Position numbers and translations under genes: made by a program. The notes under the pieces are model-generated. The model made no database searches, was not told the origin of the DNA, and saw only the letters and a program-made list of their open reading frames with translations. Of a DNA stretch of 64,000 nt, positions 45,172-53,832 are shown piece after piece. The stretch is from Acinetobacter sp. WCHA45 (GTDB lineage Bacteria > Pseudomonadota > Gammaproteobacteria > Pseudomonadales > Moraxellaceae), in the NCBI RefSeq assembly GCF_002165255.2, contig NZ_CP028561.1, positions 1,550,001 to 1,614,000 on the forward strand. Direction: 5' to 3'. Position 1 is the first letter of the stretch; every line of letters starts with the position of its first letter.

Positions 45172-45375
45172 AGATTTAATTAAGTCGTAATCTAAACGGT
45201 GCAAGGCTTTAAATTAGCATATTTTTTGAGAAAAACATGCATTCATAACCATATAAACACAATATTTTTAGCTTGAACTTTATTTGATTGTTATGGCATT
45301 TTTTCAGGTATGCTAGCTCTAGATTTACAGTTATTTTATTTACATTATAAAGATTTAGCTTTAAGGATAAAAGCC

Positions 45376-46866
45376 ATGAAATTTTCTGAATACGTGCAAT
45401 ATGATGGTTTAGGATTAGCAGAACTGGTCAAAAGCAAACAAGTTCATCCTTCAGAATTATTAAAAATTGCATTAGAACGAACAGATCAAGTCAATCCAAA
45501 GCTAAATGCCATTATTATTCCAATGTATCAACAAGCGAAGCAGCGCGCACAGCAAGAATTCTCTGGATTATTTGCAGGTGTTCCATTTCTAGTCAAAGAT
45601 CTATTTCAAGAATATCAAGGCATTCCAACGTCTTATGGTAGCCAAGCGCTAAAAAAAATTAATTATACACCTGATTTTAATGCTGAAATCGTAAACCGCT
45701 GGGAACAAACAGGGATTATCACTTTTGGTCGTACGAACACGCCTGAGTTTGGTATCAAAGGAATTACTGAACCCGATGCTTGGGGGGCTTGCCACAATCC
45801 GTGGAATTTAAAACACAATAGTGGTGGTTCTTCTGGTGGATCAGGCTCTGCAGTTGCAGGTGGAATCGTCCCAGTTGCAGGCGCAGGTGACGGTGGCGGA
45901 TCAATTCGTATCCCCGCTTCTTATTGTGGTTTATTTGGATTAAAACCGAGTCGTGGTCGTACACCTTGGGGGCCACAATACAGTGAAGCAATGCATGGTG
46001 CTGCCATGCAACATGTTCTCTGCAAAACAGTTCGCGATAGTGCTGCCATGCTCGATGCAGTTCAAGGCCCAGAACAAACTTCACTTTTTAGAATAGAACC
46101 ACCTGAAAAGAAATATTTAGATATCATTCAACAGGCTCCAAGAAAACTCAAAATTGCTTTTAATACTCAATCACCGATTGGAACAAAAGTTTCTAAAGAC
46201 GCGATTCAAGCTGTTCAACAAACCGCTCAGTTACTGGAATCTTTAGGGCATATTGTTGTAGAAGATCGTCCAAAAATAGATGGTTTAGCATTAGGAAAAG
46301 ACTTTGTAACCACTTGGTTCAGCCAGTTCTCATATATGCAGGCACAAATTAAACAAATGGCAGGTGCAACTGATCATGATTTCGAATTAGATTCTATTGC
46401 CCTCGCTGCTTTTGGGGCCAAGACAACCGCAACAGAATATATTCATACACTGAATAATTGGGGGCTTTATAGCACTCAAATGAACATTTTCTTTGAAAAA
46501 TATGATCTTTATTTAACCCCAACAACAGCATCAGTCGCACCTAAAAATGGGGAAGTTGCGACACCTAATTGGCAAAAACCAATCTTGAAAGGACTGTTAA
46601 AAGTAGGAAAGGCGCACTATCTGGCACAAGGTAAATTAGTTGAAAAAATGGTGCAGGATAATTTAAGTTGGGTACCTTTTACGCAGTTAGCAAATGTCAC
46701 AGGCTTACCTGCCATGTCTGTGCCTTTATACTGGAATAAAAGTGGCTTACCTTTAGGCAGCCAATTTATTGCACCTTTTGGACGTGAAGATCGTTTATTG
46801 CAACTTGCAGCACAATTAGAACAAACACAACCATGGATGTCTCAATATCAGAATATTCAACTCTAA
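45376..46866 (+). CDS. Amidase-signature family hydrolase
   Basis: 496 residues from the ATG at 45376 (AAGGAT upstream). The Ser-cisSer-Lys triad is visible: K74 in PFLVKDLF, the Gly/Ser loop GGSSGGSGSAVAGG (residues 150-163), and S176 in GDGGGSIRIPASYCGLFGLK. The family hydrolyses aliphatic or aromatic amides, including fatty acid amides and 6-aminohexanoate dimers. Substrate unknown; not GatA because no GatB/C are near. Stand-alone gene. Confidence 0.9.
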   Translation: MKFSEYVQYDGLGLAELVKSKQVHPSELLKIALERTDQVNPKLNAIIIPMYQQAKQRAQQEFSGLFAGVPFLVKDLFQEYQGIPTSYGSQALKKINYTPDFNAEIVNRWEQTGIITFGRTNTPEFGIKGITEPDAWGACHNPWNLKHNSGGSSGGSGSAVAGGIVPVAGAGDGGGSIRIPASYCGLFGLKPSRGRTPWGPQYSEAMHGAAMQHVLCKTVRDSAAMLDAVQGPEQTSLFRIEPPEKKYLDIIQQAPRKLKIAFNTQSPIGTKVSKDAIQAVQQTAQLLESLGHIVVEDRPKIDGLALGKDFVTTWFSQFSYMQAQIKQMAGATDHDFELDSIALAAFGAKTTATEYIHTLNNWGLYSTQMNIFFEKYDLYLTPTTASVAPKNGEVATPNWQKPILKGLLKVGKAHYLAQGKLVEKMVQDNLSWVPFTQLANVTGLPAMSVPLYWNKSGLPLGSQFIAPFGREDRLLQLAAQLEQTQPWMSQYQNIQL

Positions 46867-46867
46867 C

Positions 46868-48040
46868 CTAAGTTTTAGCTGCCGTTTCCAATTGATTCGG
46901 CAGCCAAAATACTAAAAACAAACCGACGAGTACGATACCACTTGCATATAAGAAAATTGTTGCGCCTGAAAACACTTGCCAATAATGCCCAGCTAATAGA
47001 CTTCCAGATGCAACCCCTAACCCCCACATGGTGCTGTAAAGTGCTTGTCCCCGCCCTTGTTGCTCAGCTGAAAAATTTTGAAAAATCACTTTCATTGCAA
47101 TTAAGTGAAATAATCCAAAACTAAAGGCATGTAAACATTGAGCAAATAACTGACCCAAAAAATGTGTGTTTAATATACTAACCAAAAACCAGCGTAAACT
47201 TGTCAAAATCAAGCATACTGCAACTAGTGTCCGCCAAGAGAAACGAGTAAAGAAAACTTTTTGCGCTATGGCAAACATGATAATTTCTGCAATTACGCCT
47301 GTTGCCCACAGCGTTCCAATTTGTGTCGTGCTAAACCCAATCTCTTTTAAAAAATTACTATAAAAACTATAAAATGGCGCTTGTGAGAATAATAAAACAA
47401 ATTCAATCGCAAAAAATGCAGCCACAGTAGGTCGTTTTAAAATAGGTATTATAGATTCTAGTTTTTTTTGCGAGCTAGGCGCATGTTCAGGTTCTTTAAT
47501 GCTAAATGACCACAAAAAAGCTAAAAAAGAAACCGCTAGAAGTAAAATGGGTAGCATTGAAATTTCAATAATTTCTAATAAAGCTCCGATAATGAATACG
47601 CCTAATATGAAGCCAACAGATCCCCACTTTCTAACTTTTCCATAAAGCTCTGCGCGTTTATCCCCCAACCAGAATAAAGTAACGCCTTCAAATTGCGCCA
47701 AAATTGCATTTTGAAAGAAACTAAAGATCAGCATGAGTAGTGCAACAGATTGAAAGCTATTCGGGATGACAAAGATGGCAAACCAGATGCAGGCTTCCAT
47801 CCATGTTGCAATACGCACTAGCAACATTCGTTTGCCTGACTTATCAGCAATCCAGCCCCAAATCAGCGGTGCAAAAAAACGAGTAATAATCGCAATTGAA
47901 GACAAAATACCAATTTCTTGATAATTAAAACCTTGATCTTGTAGATACAAGTTCCAATAAGGCATGAATGTACCCACTATGGAATAGTAGAATAGGTAGA
48001 AACCACTCAATCGGGTTTGGATATTCAGGGAATGCAACAA
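46868..48040 (-). CDS. MFS transporter, HcaT/PPP-like
   Basis: 390 residues with ~12 hydrophobic segments. SGFYLFYYSIVGTFMPYWNLYL and GWIADKSGKRMLL resemble the HcaT/nucleoside-proton symporter-like (MFS_1_like) group. Start is TTG (48040 or 48037), since the first ATG would remove helix one. AAGG lies ~11 bases upstream. Substrate unknown; HcaT transports phenylpropionate in E. coli but this context says nothing. Confidence 0.75.
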   Translation of the reverse strand: MLHSLNIQTRLSGFYLFYYSIVGTFMPYWNLYLQDQGFNYQEIGILSSIAIITRFFAPLIWGWIADKSGKRMLLVRIATWMEACIWFAIFVIPNSFQSVALLMLIFSFFQNAILAQFEGVTLFWLGDKRAELYGKVRKWGSVGFILGVFIIGALLEIIEISMLPILLLAVSFLAFLWSFSIKEPEHAPSSQKKLESIIPILKRPTVAAFFAIEFVLLFSQAPFYSFYSNFLKEIGFSTTQIGTLWATGVIAEIIMFAIAQKVFFTRFSWRTLVAVCLILTSLRWFLVSILNTHFLGQLFAQCLHAFSFGLFHLIAMKVIFQNFSAEQQGRGQALYSTMWGLGVASGSLLAGHYWQVFSGATIFLYASGIVLVGLFLVFWLPNQLETAAKT

Positions 48041-48123
48041 ATTAAGAGCCTTATCAACAAATGTAGACTGAAAAAATCGGAAAATTTATCAAGATAGGTT
48101 GAAGTGAATTTTAGCTGATTTAA

Positions 48124-48136
48124 GAGAATAATTCTC
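48124..48136. promoter_or_regulatory. Short palindrome upstream of the MFS gene
   Basis: gagaataattctc, arms of 6 around one base, 84 bp before the presumed TTG start of the transporter. Candidate operator only. Confidence 0.25.
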
Positions 48137-48259
48137 AACTCTAACAATTCATTACTTGTGGTATATCACGGTTCTTAGCAAGGTTTCTCTATTGTTGAAT
48201 AATAGGAATCTCCTGCCTATGGCTAGCCCTGCACAAGCTCATTGCCAGTAGATTATAAA

Positions 48260-48287
48260 AAATCACCACTAGTAATAGTGGTGATTT
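48260..48287 (-). terminator. Terminator overlapping the hydrolase stop codon
   Basis: 12-bp perfect stem (aaatcaccacta / tagtggtgattt), loop GTAA. The right arm codes for the last residues NHHYY and the stop lies in it. T6 follows on the minus strand. Confidence 0.8.
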
Positions 48288-49297
48288 GGTTTTGCATGTA
48301 AAAATGCAGGAATCAATCCAGTCAAAGCAGCTCGAATATCTGTACGCTCATTAATCAATTGATGTGAACCCTCTTCCAACATCAACAAGGTCTGTAATCT
48401 AAATTTTCGGCGAATATATTCAATGTTATAACGCCAATCTACCGTTTGATCGAGTGCACCTTGAGCAAGCCATACAGGAATACGACATGCAGGTCGATGT
48501 TCCATTTCTAACATCCATTTGGACATTGCTAAAATCCAATCCATCCCCATCATTCGAGGCTGTAATGGATCAGTTAGGCGAATAAATCTTAAAAACTCAG
48601 GATTATGATTATTACGACGGAAATGTCGTGGTACTTGGCTCTTTATACGACGAATAATTCCTAAGCCAACAGAATTATGCCACCAAGCTGTTTTTGCAGG
48701 TCGAATCAATGGCGATAAGAGCAACACTCGATTAACGATCGGATCTTCTCTACGCTCAGCAAATTCAAGTAAATGATGCATCCAAATCGCACCACCAGTA
48801 CTTTGCCCTATTCCTAACCATGGTTTTGGTAGTTGTTTAGCACTACGAACAACATCATAAACTGCATGCAATACTTGCTGGTAATGGTCAAAATTCTGAA
48901 TACTTGCTGGTGAACCATTACTTAATCCATGACCGGGCAAATCGTATGTAATAACACTGAATCCTTGATCAAGAATTTCTTTTATGATGGGTTGATAAAT
49001 ACCACTATGTTCTAAGTATCCATGTAATAAGCATACCGTACCTAAAATCTTTTCGCGTTGAGGTTGAAATACTTGTACATGTAAACGAAATAATGGCATT
49101 TCAACATAACCTTGCCAGTGTTCACATTCAAGTAAATCTAAACCATAAAGCTTTCTATAGGCTTGTAGTGCTTTTGAAGGTTCTATTATTTTTGATAAAT
49201 CAAGCGACTCTAAAAGCTGAGGCGTTGTTTCTCTATTGGGGATAGGTAAATCCAATTGTTTGAGTATTGTCGGATTTAAAAATGGAATATTGGACAT
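48269..49297 (-). CDS. Alpha/beta hydrolase, lysophospholipase-like
   Basis: 342 residues from the ATG at 49297, two bases after the stop of the upstream gene. The lipase-like motifs are VCLLHGYLEHSGIYQPI, YDLPGHGLSNG and the nucleophile elbow GIGQSTGG (Ser), with late Asp (AQGALDQTVDW) and His (EEGSHQLINE). It matches Hydrolase_4 / PldB-type monoacylglycerol lipases. Substrate unknown. No signal peptide, so cytosolic or membrane associated. Coupled to the YdcF-like gene. Confidence 0.82.
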   Translation of the reverse strand: MSNIPFLNPTILKQLDLPIPNRETTPQLLESLDLSKIIEPSKALQAYRKLYGLDLLECEHWQGYVEMPLFRLHVQVFQPQREKILGTVCLLHGYLEHSGIYQPIIKEILDQGFSVITYDLPGHGLSNGSPASIQNFDHYQQVLHAVYDVVRSAKQLPKPWLGIGQSTGGAIWMHHLLEFAERREDPIVNRVLLLSPLIRPAKTAWWHNSVGLGIIRRIKSQVPRHFRRNNHNPEFLRFIRLTDPLQPRMMGMDWILAMSKWMLEMEHRPACRIPVWLAQGALDQTVDWRYNIEYIRRKFRLQTLLMLEEGSHQLINERTDIRAALTGLIPAFLHAKPNHHYY

Positions 49298-49298
49298 A

Positions 49299-50432
49299 TT
49301 ATGGTATCTCTCGACAATCACCTGAGCCAAAAAGCGTATCACGAATCGTAGCTAGCAATTCATAGTTAGCACGACGACTGTGATCATAATTTTGTTCACT
49401 TGGTCGCCAGTCTGTCAATGTTGTTGGCATCGGTGCGATCACAGGAACAGTTTCAATTCCATTGAGTGCAAATAAACGTCTTGTTCGTGGCATATGATAT
49501 TCATCTGTGATGAGAATGACTGTCGGTGCGCCACCTTTCTTTTGCAGTAATAATGAACTAAATCTGGAGTTTTCACAGGTATTCATACTTCTATTTTCTA
49601 GAAGCTTCGCTTCTATACCGCGTTCTTTCAGCCAAGCTTGCATATAAGGTGCTTCAACACCACTTAAAACAATAGGAAGAGGATATTGCTTTTCGACTTG
49701 CAAAGTTTTTTCTAATCGAAGACGTGTATAGTTATTTACAACAATATCTTTACCATTTGCACCAAGTGTCAAGCCACCGCCTAAAACAACAATTGCATAT
49801 GGCTGAGACAATCCTTGCGACTCGTTCATTCCATCCTTGTTCTTCTTCAGATCGACTAAATCTTTATTTGTCTCGTCTTTTTCATCTGAATAAACAGGTA
49901 ACTCAACAGGATATGTTTCTAAAAAAGCAATATATTTTCCCATTAAAGCCTGATTATCAGGCGTATTCCACTGTAAAAAATCCATTGGCGTACTTGCTGC
50001 TAAAGCAGAACTCTCTTGTTCCTGTTCTGATTTCTCCTCCATTAATGGAATATTGGTCTGCTGGTTTTCTTCTACATTTTCACGTTCTTGCTCTTCGGTA
50101 ATCAGTTGTTGTAATAATTTATAACGTGCTTGAATTAATCTTAAATCTTCAGGTTTTTCAGACCGAAATGTTTTTTCCATTAACTTGAGATAAGCTTGGC
50201 GCGCAATCCACAAATTAGACCCCGGCTCCAAAGTTTCATGCTCGCTTAATGCAGCTGGTTTCTGACTTTGTGCAGCAACTTCATTCACATCAACAGGTAC
50301 AAATCGGTTTAGCCCCTTTACAACCAATTGCGAATAAAATGGCGAATATAAAAAAAGTACAAAGCAGCCTAATAGCACGAAAAATATAGTTATGATTCGT
50401 ACTAAGCCAATCATCCAATGTACTTTATCCAT
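49299..50432 (-). CDS. YdcF/SanA-like DUF218 membrane protein with long insertion
   Basis: 377 residues. One N-terminal membrane anchor (IITIFFVLLGCFVLFLYSPF), then ~160 residues rich in Glu/Gln (EEQERENVEENQQ, EKSEQEQESSALAAS), then a DUF218 domain from ~210: AIVVLGGGLT, NYTRLRLEKTLQ, VLSGVEAP, ENRSMNTCENSRF and ITDEYHMPRTRRLF. Members (YdcF, SanA, ElyC) are implicated in cell-envelope integrity. The domain faces the periplasm (inferred from the anchor). It lies upstream of the hydrolase and downstream of murB. Confidence 0.82.
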   Translation of the reverse strand: MDKVHWMIGLVRIITIFFVLLGCFVLFLYSPFYSQLVVKGLNRFVPVDVNEVAAQSQKPAALSEHETLEPGSNLWIARQAYLKLMEKTFRSEKPEDLRLIQARYKLLQQLITEEQERENVEENQQTNIPLMEEKSEQEQESSALAASTPMDFLQWNTPDNQALMGKYIAFLETYPVELPVYSDEKDETNKDLVDLKKNKDGMNESQGLSQPYAIVVLGGGLTLGANGKDIVVNNYTRLRLEKTLQVEKQYPLPIVLSGVEAPYMQAWLKERGIEAKLLENRSMNTCENSRFSSLLLQKKGGAPTVILITDEYHMPRTRRLFALNGIETVPVIAPMPTTLTDWRPSEQNYDHSRRANYELLATIRDTLFGSGDCREIP

Positions 50433-50440
50433 AAAATTCC

Positions 50441-51475
50441 TTATACATGATGCGCTTGGATTAAGCCTTGCTCACTATACAACACTGGTTCAGGTTCTAA
50501 TTGAATATTAAATTTCTGTTTTACATCACTTTGTACAGTTTGATAGGTATTTTTAACATCAGCTAATGTCGCATCTGCATAATTCACTAACACCAATGCC
50601 TGTTTATCAAACATTCCAACAGAACCAAGTTGTTTACCTTTCCAACCTGCTTGATCAATCAACCAACCCGCTGCAACTTTAACATTGCTATGTGTTTGAG
50701 GATAATGGGGAATATTTGGAAAATGTTGAGCAATTTTGCCAAATTCAGCTTCAGTCAAGATTGGATTCTTAAAAAAGCTTCCAACATTTGGAAATTCTTT
50801 TGGATCGGGCAATTTACTTTGACGAATATGAATCACCTGATTTTGTAAATTTTCAGCGGTGAATTCCTCTCCAACAGCTTGTTTAAGATCACCATAACTC
50901 AACTTCAAATCAGCTTTTTTTAATAGTTTGAAAGTAACACTGACGATGATGTAGCGGTTTGGATAATCTTTGAAAATACTATGGCGATAAGCAAAGTGAC
51001 AGTCTAAACCTGAAATAGAATCAAATACTTTTAGTTGACGATCATAGACTTGAACAGAATCGATAAACTCACCAACTTCAACACCATAGGCACCAATATT
51101 CTGCACAGGTGATGCACCCACTAAGCCGGGAATGAGTGCGAGGTTTTGCAAACCAAACCATTGTTGTTGAGTGCTGTACAACACAAAGTCATGCCATACT
51201 TGCCCAGCACCCACTTTTACTGTGATGGTATTTTCATCTTCAGCGAGAACATTTATCCCTTGTATATTTAAATGCAACACCAAAGCTTGAATCTGTTGGG
51301 GTAATAACACATTACTTCCACCAGATAAAATCAAAGCATTCAAATTGTGTTGCTCAGCAAAGTTTAATGCCTCGATCACATCATCAGGATGATTGATTTG
51401 AACATAATGCGAAGCAATAGCACTCAAATTTAATGTATTTAAGTTTTTAAGCTGAACTTGTGCTTGTACCTGCAT
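50441..51475 (-). CDS. murB: UDP-N-acetylenolpyruvoylglucosamine reductase MurB
   Basis: 344 residues, the type I (E. coli-like) MurB size. FAD region [12 protein letters not shown] and [17 protein letters not shown], catalytic Ser in [11 protein letters not shown] and the C-terminal [12 protein letters not shown]lu. It reduces enolpyruvyl-UDP-GlcNAc to UDP-MurNAc with NADPH in cytosolic peptidoglycan synthesis. It is 8 bases before the YdcF-like gene. Confidence 0.95.
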   Translation of the reverse strand: MQVQAQVQLKNLNTLNLSAIASHYVQINHPDDVIEALNFAEQHNLNALILSGGSNVLLPQQIQALVLHLNIQGINVLAEDENTITVKVGAGQVWHDFVLYSTQQQWFGLQNLALIPGLVGASPVQNIGAYGVEVGEFIDSVQVYDRQLKVFDSISGLDCHFAYRHSIFKDYPNRYIIVSVTFKLLKKADLKLSYGDLKQAVGEEFTAENLQNQVIHIRQSKLPDPKEFPNVGSFFKNPILTEAEFGKIAQHFPNIPHYPQTHSNVKVAAGWLIDQAGWKGKQLGSVGMFDKQALVLVNYADATLADVKNTYQTVQSDVKQKFNIQLEPEPVLYSEQGLIQAHHV

Positions 51476-51491
51476 ATTAAATTAAATCCTA

Positions 51492-52004
51492 TTACCCTAC
51501 TTTCATTTGCTTTTTAAAAACGTTAACCCATGCTTGGCTGCTAGATTCACATTGATCAAGTACTCGATCAAATCCATCCGATCCACCGTAGTAAGGGTCA
51601 GGCACTGCCTGCTGGTTAAAATGAGGGTCATGCTCACTCATCAATGCGATCTTGGCTCGAATTTGATCAGCACCGAATTGATTTACCGCTTTTGATATTA
51701 ATGCCTGAATATCATGAAAATTTTCATGATCCATCGCAAGAATAAGATCAAACTCAATAAAATCCTCAAGACGAATTTGTCTGGCACGTAAGCCCGATAA
51801 ATCATAGCCACGCTGTAGCGCATGTTTCTGGCTTCGCGCATCAGGTGCCTTGTTTGGGTGGTAATTGCTCGTACCCGCCGAATCGACAGATACATTTAAA
51901 CCATGCGCATCACAATAATGTCTGAGAATTGCTTCCGCTGTGGGTGAACGGCATATATTTCCTAAACAGACACATAATACCTTGTACGGTATTGGGGATG
52001 GCAT
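51492..52004 (-). CDS. Low-molecular-weight protein tyrosine phosphatase
   Basis: 170 residues from the ATG at 52004 (GAGG 6 bases upstream). The P-loop VCLGNICRSPTAEAI has C13-x5-R19, and the acid DP(H/Y)YGG is present (VPDPYYGGSDGF). It belongs to the LMW-PTP family (Wzb/YfkJ). Wzb-type enzymes act with tyrosine kinases on capsule export; no capsule genes are here, so general stress or regulatory use is possible. It lies 16 bases from murB, likely cotranscribed. Confidence 0.9.
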   Translation of the reverse strand: MPSPIPYKVLCVCLGNICRSPTAEAILRHYCDAHGLNVSVDSAGTSNYHPNKAPDARSQKHALQRGYDLSGLRARQIRLEDFIEFDLILAMDHENFHDIQALISKAVNQFGADQIRAKIALMSEHDPHFNQQAVPDPYYGGSDGFDRVLDQCESSSQAWVNVFKKQMKVG

Positions 52005-52185
52005 AATCACCTCAAAACTACACTTTTTAGAACATCTTATGGTAATTTATTTGGGCAGTGAAACCTATAGTTGCCTTATATAAAAATGTTGTATTTATTA
52101 GAATTTGTTGGCATTTTGTCTATGATTGCGACATGGGTCAGGTATGGACGATGATTTGTCAAAAGATAGAAATAAGGATGTACGT

Positions 52186-53346
52186 ATGAACCAGTTTCAG
52201 TTCCAGACCGTTCCCAACATTATTGCAGGTTTAGGTTCAATACAGGAACTTAGAACCATCTTGTCACAACATGATTATCGAAAAGCGCTTCTGGTCACTG
52301 ATGCTGGCATGATTCAGCACCAGCTTCATTTACCCATTCTAGACATTCTGGATCAGATAGGTCTTGAGACTATCATTTATTCCGATATTCAGGCCGACCC
52401 ACCTGAACATATTGTTTTAGAAGCTGTTGATTTTGCGACACAAGAGCAAATTGATGTGATCATCGGTTTTGGTGGTGGTAGTTCCATGGATGTGGCTAAA
52501 ATCATTGCCTTGCTCGCACACCCTAAACAACAGCAAAAACTGAGTGAAATCTATGGTGTAAACCAAGCCAAATCCCCTCGTTTGCCACTCATTCTTATTC
52601 CAACAACAGCGGGAACAGGTTCAGAAGTCACACCAATCTCAATTGTTACAACAGGTGCAACCACTAAAATGGGTGTGGTAGCACCAATTTTATATGCCGA
52701 TGTGGCCATTTTAGATGCAACTTTTACACAAGGTCTGCCTGCTCACATCACGGCTGCAACAGGTATTGACGCGATGGTACATGCAATTGAAGCCTATACT
52801 TCAAATTTTAAAAAAAACTTCTATGCAGATATGTTAGCCCAAAATGCACTGAAATTATTAAATCATAATTTAGCTAAAGTATTGAAAAATGGTGCTGATT
52901 TAGAAGCTCGCCAAAATATGTTGGTCGGCTCAATGCTTGCTGGTCAAGCATTTGCTAATGCCCCAGTCGCGGCGGTCCATGCTCTCGCCTATCCATTGGG
53001 CGGACATTTCCATCTTTCACACGGACATACCAATGCCTTAGTTTTAATTGAAGTGCTTAAGTTTAATGCACCCAAAGCCAAGCATCACTATGCAGAGCTT
53101 ATGCAACTGTTAGATCCACGTAGTACAGGTTGCACAGATGGTTTATGTGATCTATTTATTGATCATATGCAGAATCATTTGGACCAGAGTGGGTTAACAT
53201 TGAAATTAAAAGATTTAGACATTCCTGAGGCGAAATTACCTCAGTTAGCAAAAGATGCAATGCTACAAACCAGATTGTTGCAGAACAATCCAAGGGAAAT
53301 GACCGAGCAAGACGCATTACAGATTTATCAGGCGATTTATGCATGA
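52186..53346 (+). CDS. Iron-type alcohol dehydrogenase
   Basis: 386 residues from the ATG at 52186 (AAGGA upstream), 20 codons after the first in-frame ATG. NAD site GFGGGSSMDVAKI, PTTAGTGSEVTPI, metal His residues in DAMVHAIEAYTSN, and HALAYPLGGHFHLSHGHTNA. Group III (Fe-ADH) family, oxidising or reducing short-chain alcohols or diols with NAD. Substrate unknown. The stop overlaps the thioesterase start, suggesting paired function. Confidence 0.92.
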   Translation: MNQFQFQTVPNIIAGLGSIQELRTILSQHDYRKALLVTDAGMIQHQLHLPILDILDQIGLETIIYSDIQADPPEHIVLEAVDFATQEQIDVIIGFGGGSSMDVAKIIALLAHPKQQQKLSEIYGVNQAKSPRLPLILIPTTAGTGSEVTPISIVTTGATTKMGVVAPILYADVAILDATFTQGLPAHITAATGIDAMVHAIEAYTSNFKKNFYADMLAQNALKLLNHNLAKVLKNGADLEARQNMLVGSMLAGQAFANAPVAAVHALAYPLGGHFHLSHGHTNALVLIEVLKFNAPKAKHHYAELMQLLDPRSTGCTDGLCDLFIDHMQNHLDQSGLTLKLKDLDIPEAKLPQLAKDAMLQTRLLQNNPREMTEQDALQIYQAIYA

Positions 53347-53786
53347 GCAAACCGACTTTAAAACGACGCGAACAATTTAAATTCTTTTTTCCAATCCAAA
53401 CCCGTTGGGCCGATAACGATATTTATGGTCATGTGAACAATGTGACCTACTATAGTTATTTTGATACCGCAGCTAATTCATTACTGATTCAAAAAACAGG
53501 ATTTGACATTCACAACAATGAAGTTATTGGCTTAGTGGTGGATTCAGCCTGTAGTTTCTTACAGGAACTGTCGTTTCCAGAAATCATTGAAGTTGGTGTA
53601 GCGATTGGCAAAATTGGAAATTCATCACTTAGATATGAACTGGCGATCTTTAAACAAGGTCAGCACGAAGCTGCAGCTCAAGGGCATTTTGTCCATGTCT
53701 TTGTAGACAGAGAAAGTCGAAAAAGTACAGCAATTCCAGATGCAATGCGCTCTACACTCTTCGAATATTTGCTGCTGACCTTATAA
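53343..53786 (+). CDS. Acyl-CoA thioesterase, 4HBT type
   Basis: 147 residues, hot-dog fold. FPIQTRWADNDIYGHVNNVTYY contains the 4-hydroxybenzoyl-CoA thioesterase signature with the catalytic Asp (read as TRWADNDIYGHVN). ATG overlaps the alcohol dehydrogenase stop by 4 bases (ATGA), so the two are translationally coupled. It hydrolyses short acyl-CoA; the pair may process alcohol/aldehyde-derived acids (inference). Confidence 0.88.
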   Translation: MSKPTLKRREQFKFFFPIQTRWADNDIYGHVNNVTYYSYFDTAANSLLIQKTGFDIHNNEVIGLVVDSACSFLQELSFPEIIEVGVAIGKIGNSSLRYELAIFKQGQHEAAAQGHFVHVFVDRESRKSTAIPDAMRSTLFEYLLLTL

Positions 53787-53796
53787 ATGAATAGAG

Positions 53797-53816
53797 GCAA
53801 AACGTTTCCGTTTTGC
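53797..53816. terminator. Hairpin between converging thioesterase and dnaX
   Basis: gcaaaacg / cgttttgc, 8-bp stem with tttc loop, 10 bases after the thioesterase stop. The following T-run is interrupted (atcttactt), so strength is uncertain. Confidence 0.55.
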
Positions 53817-53832
53817 ATCTTACTTAGAATCG

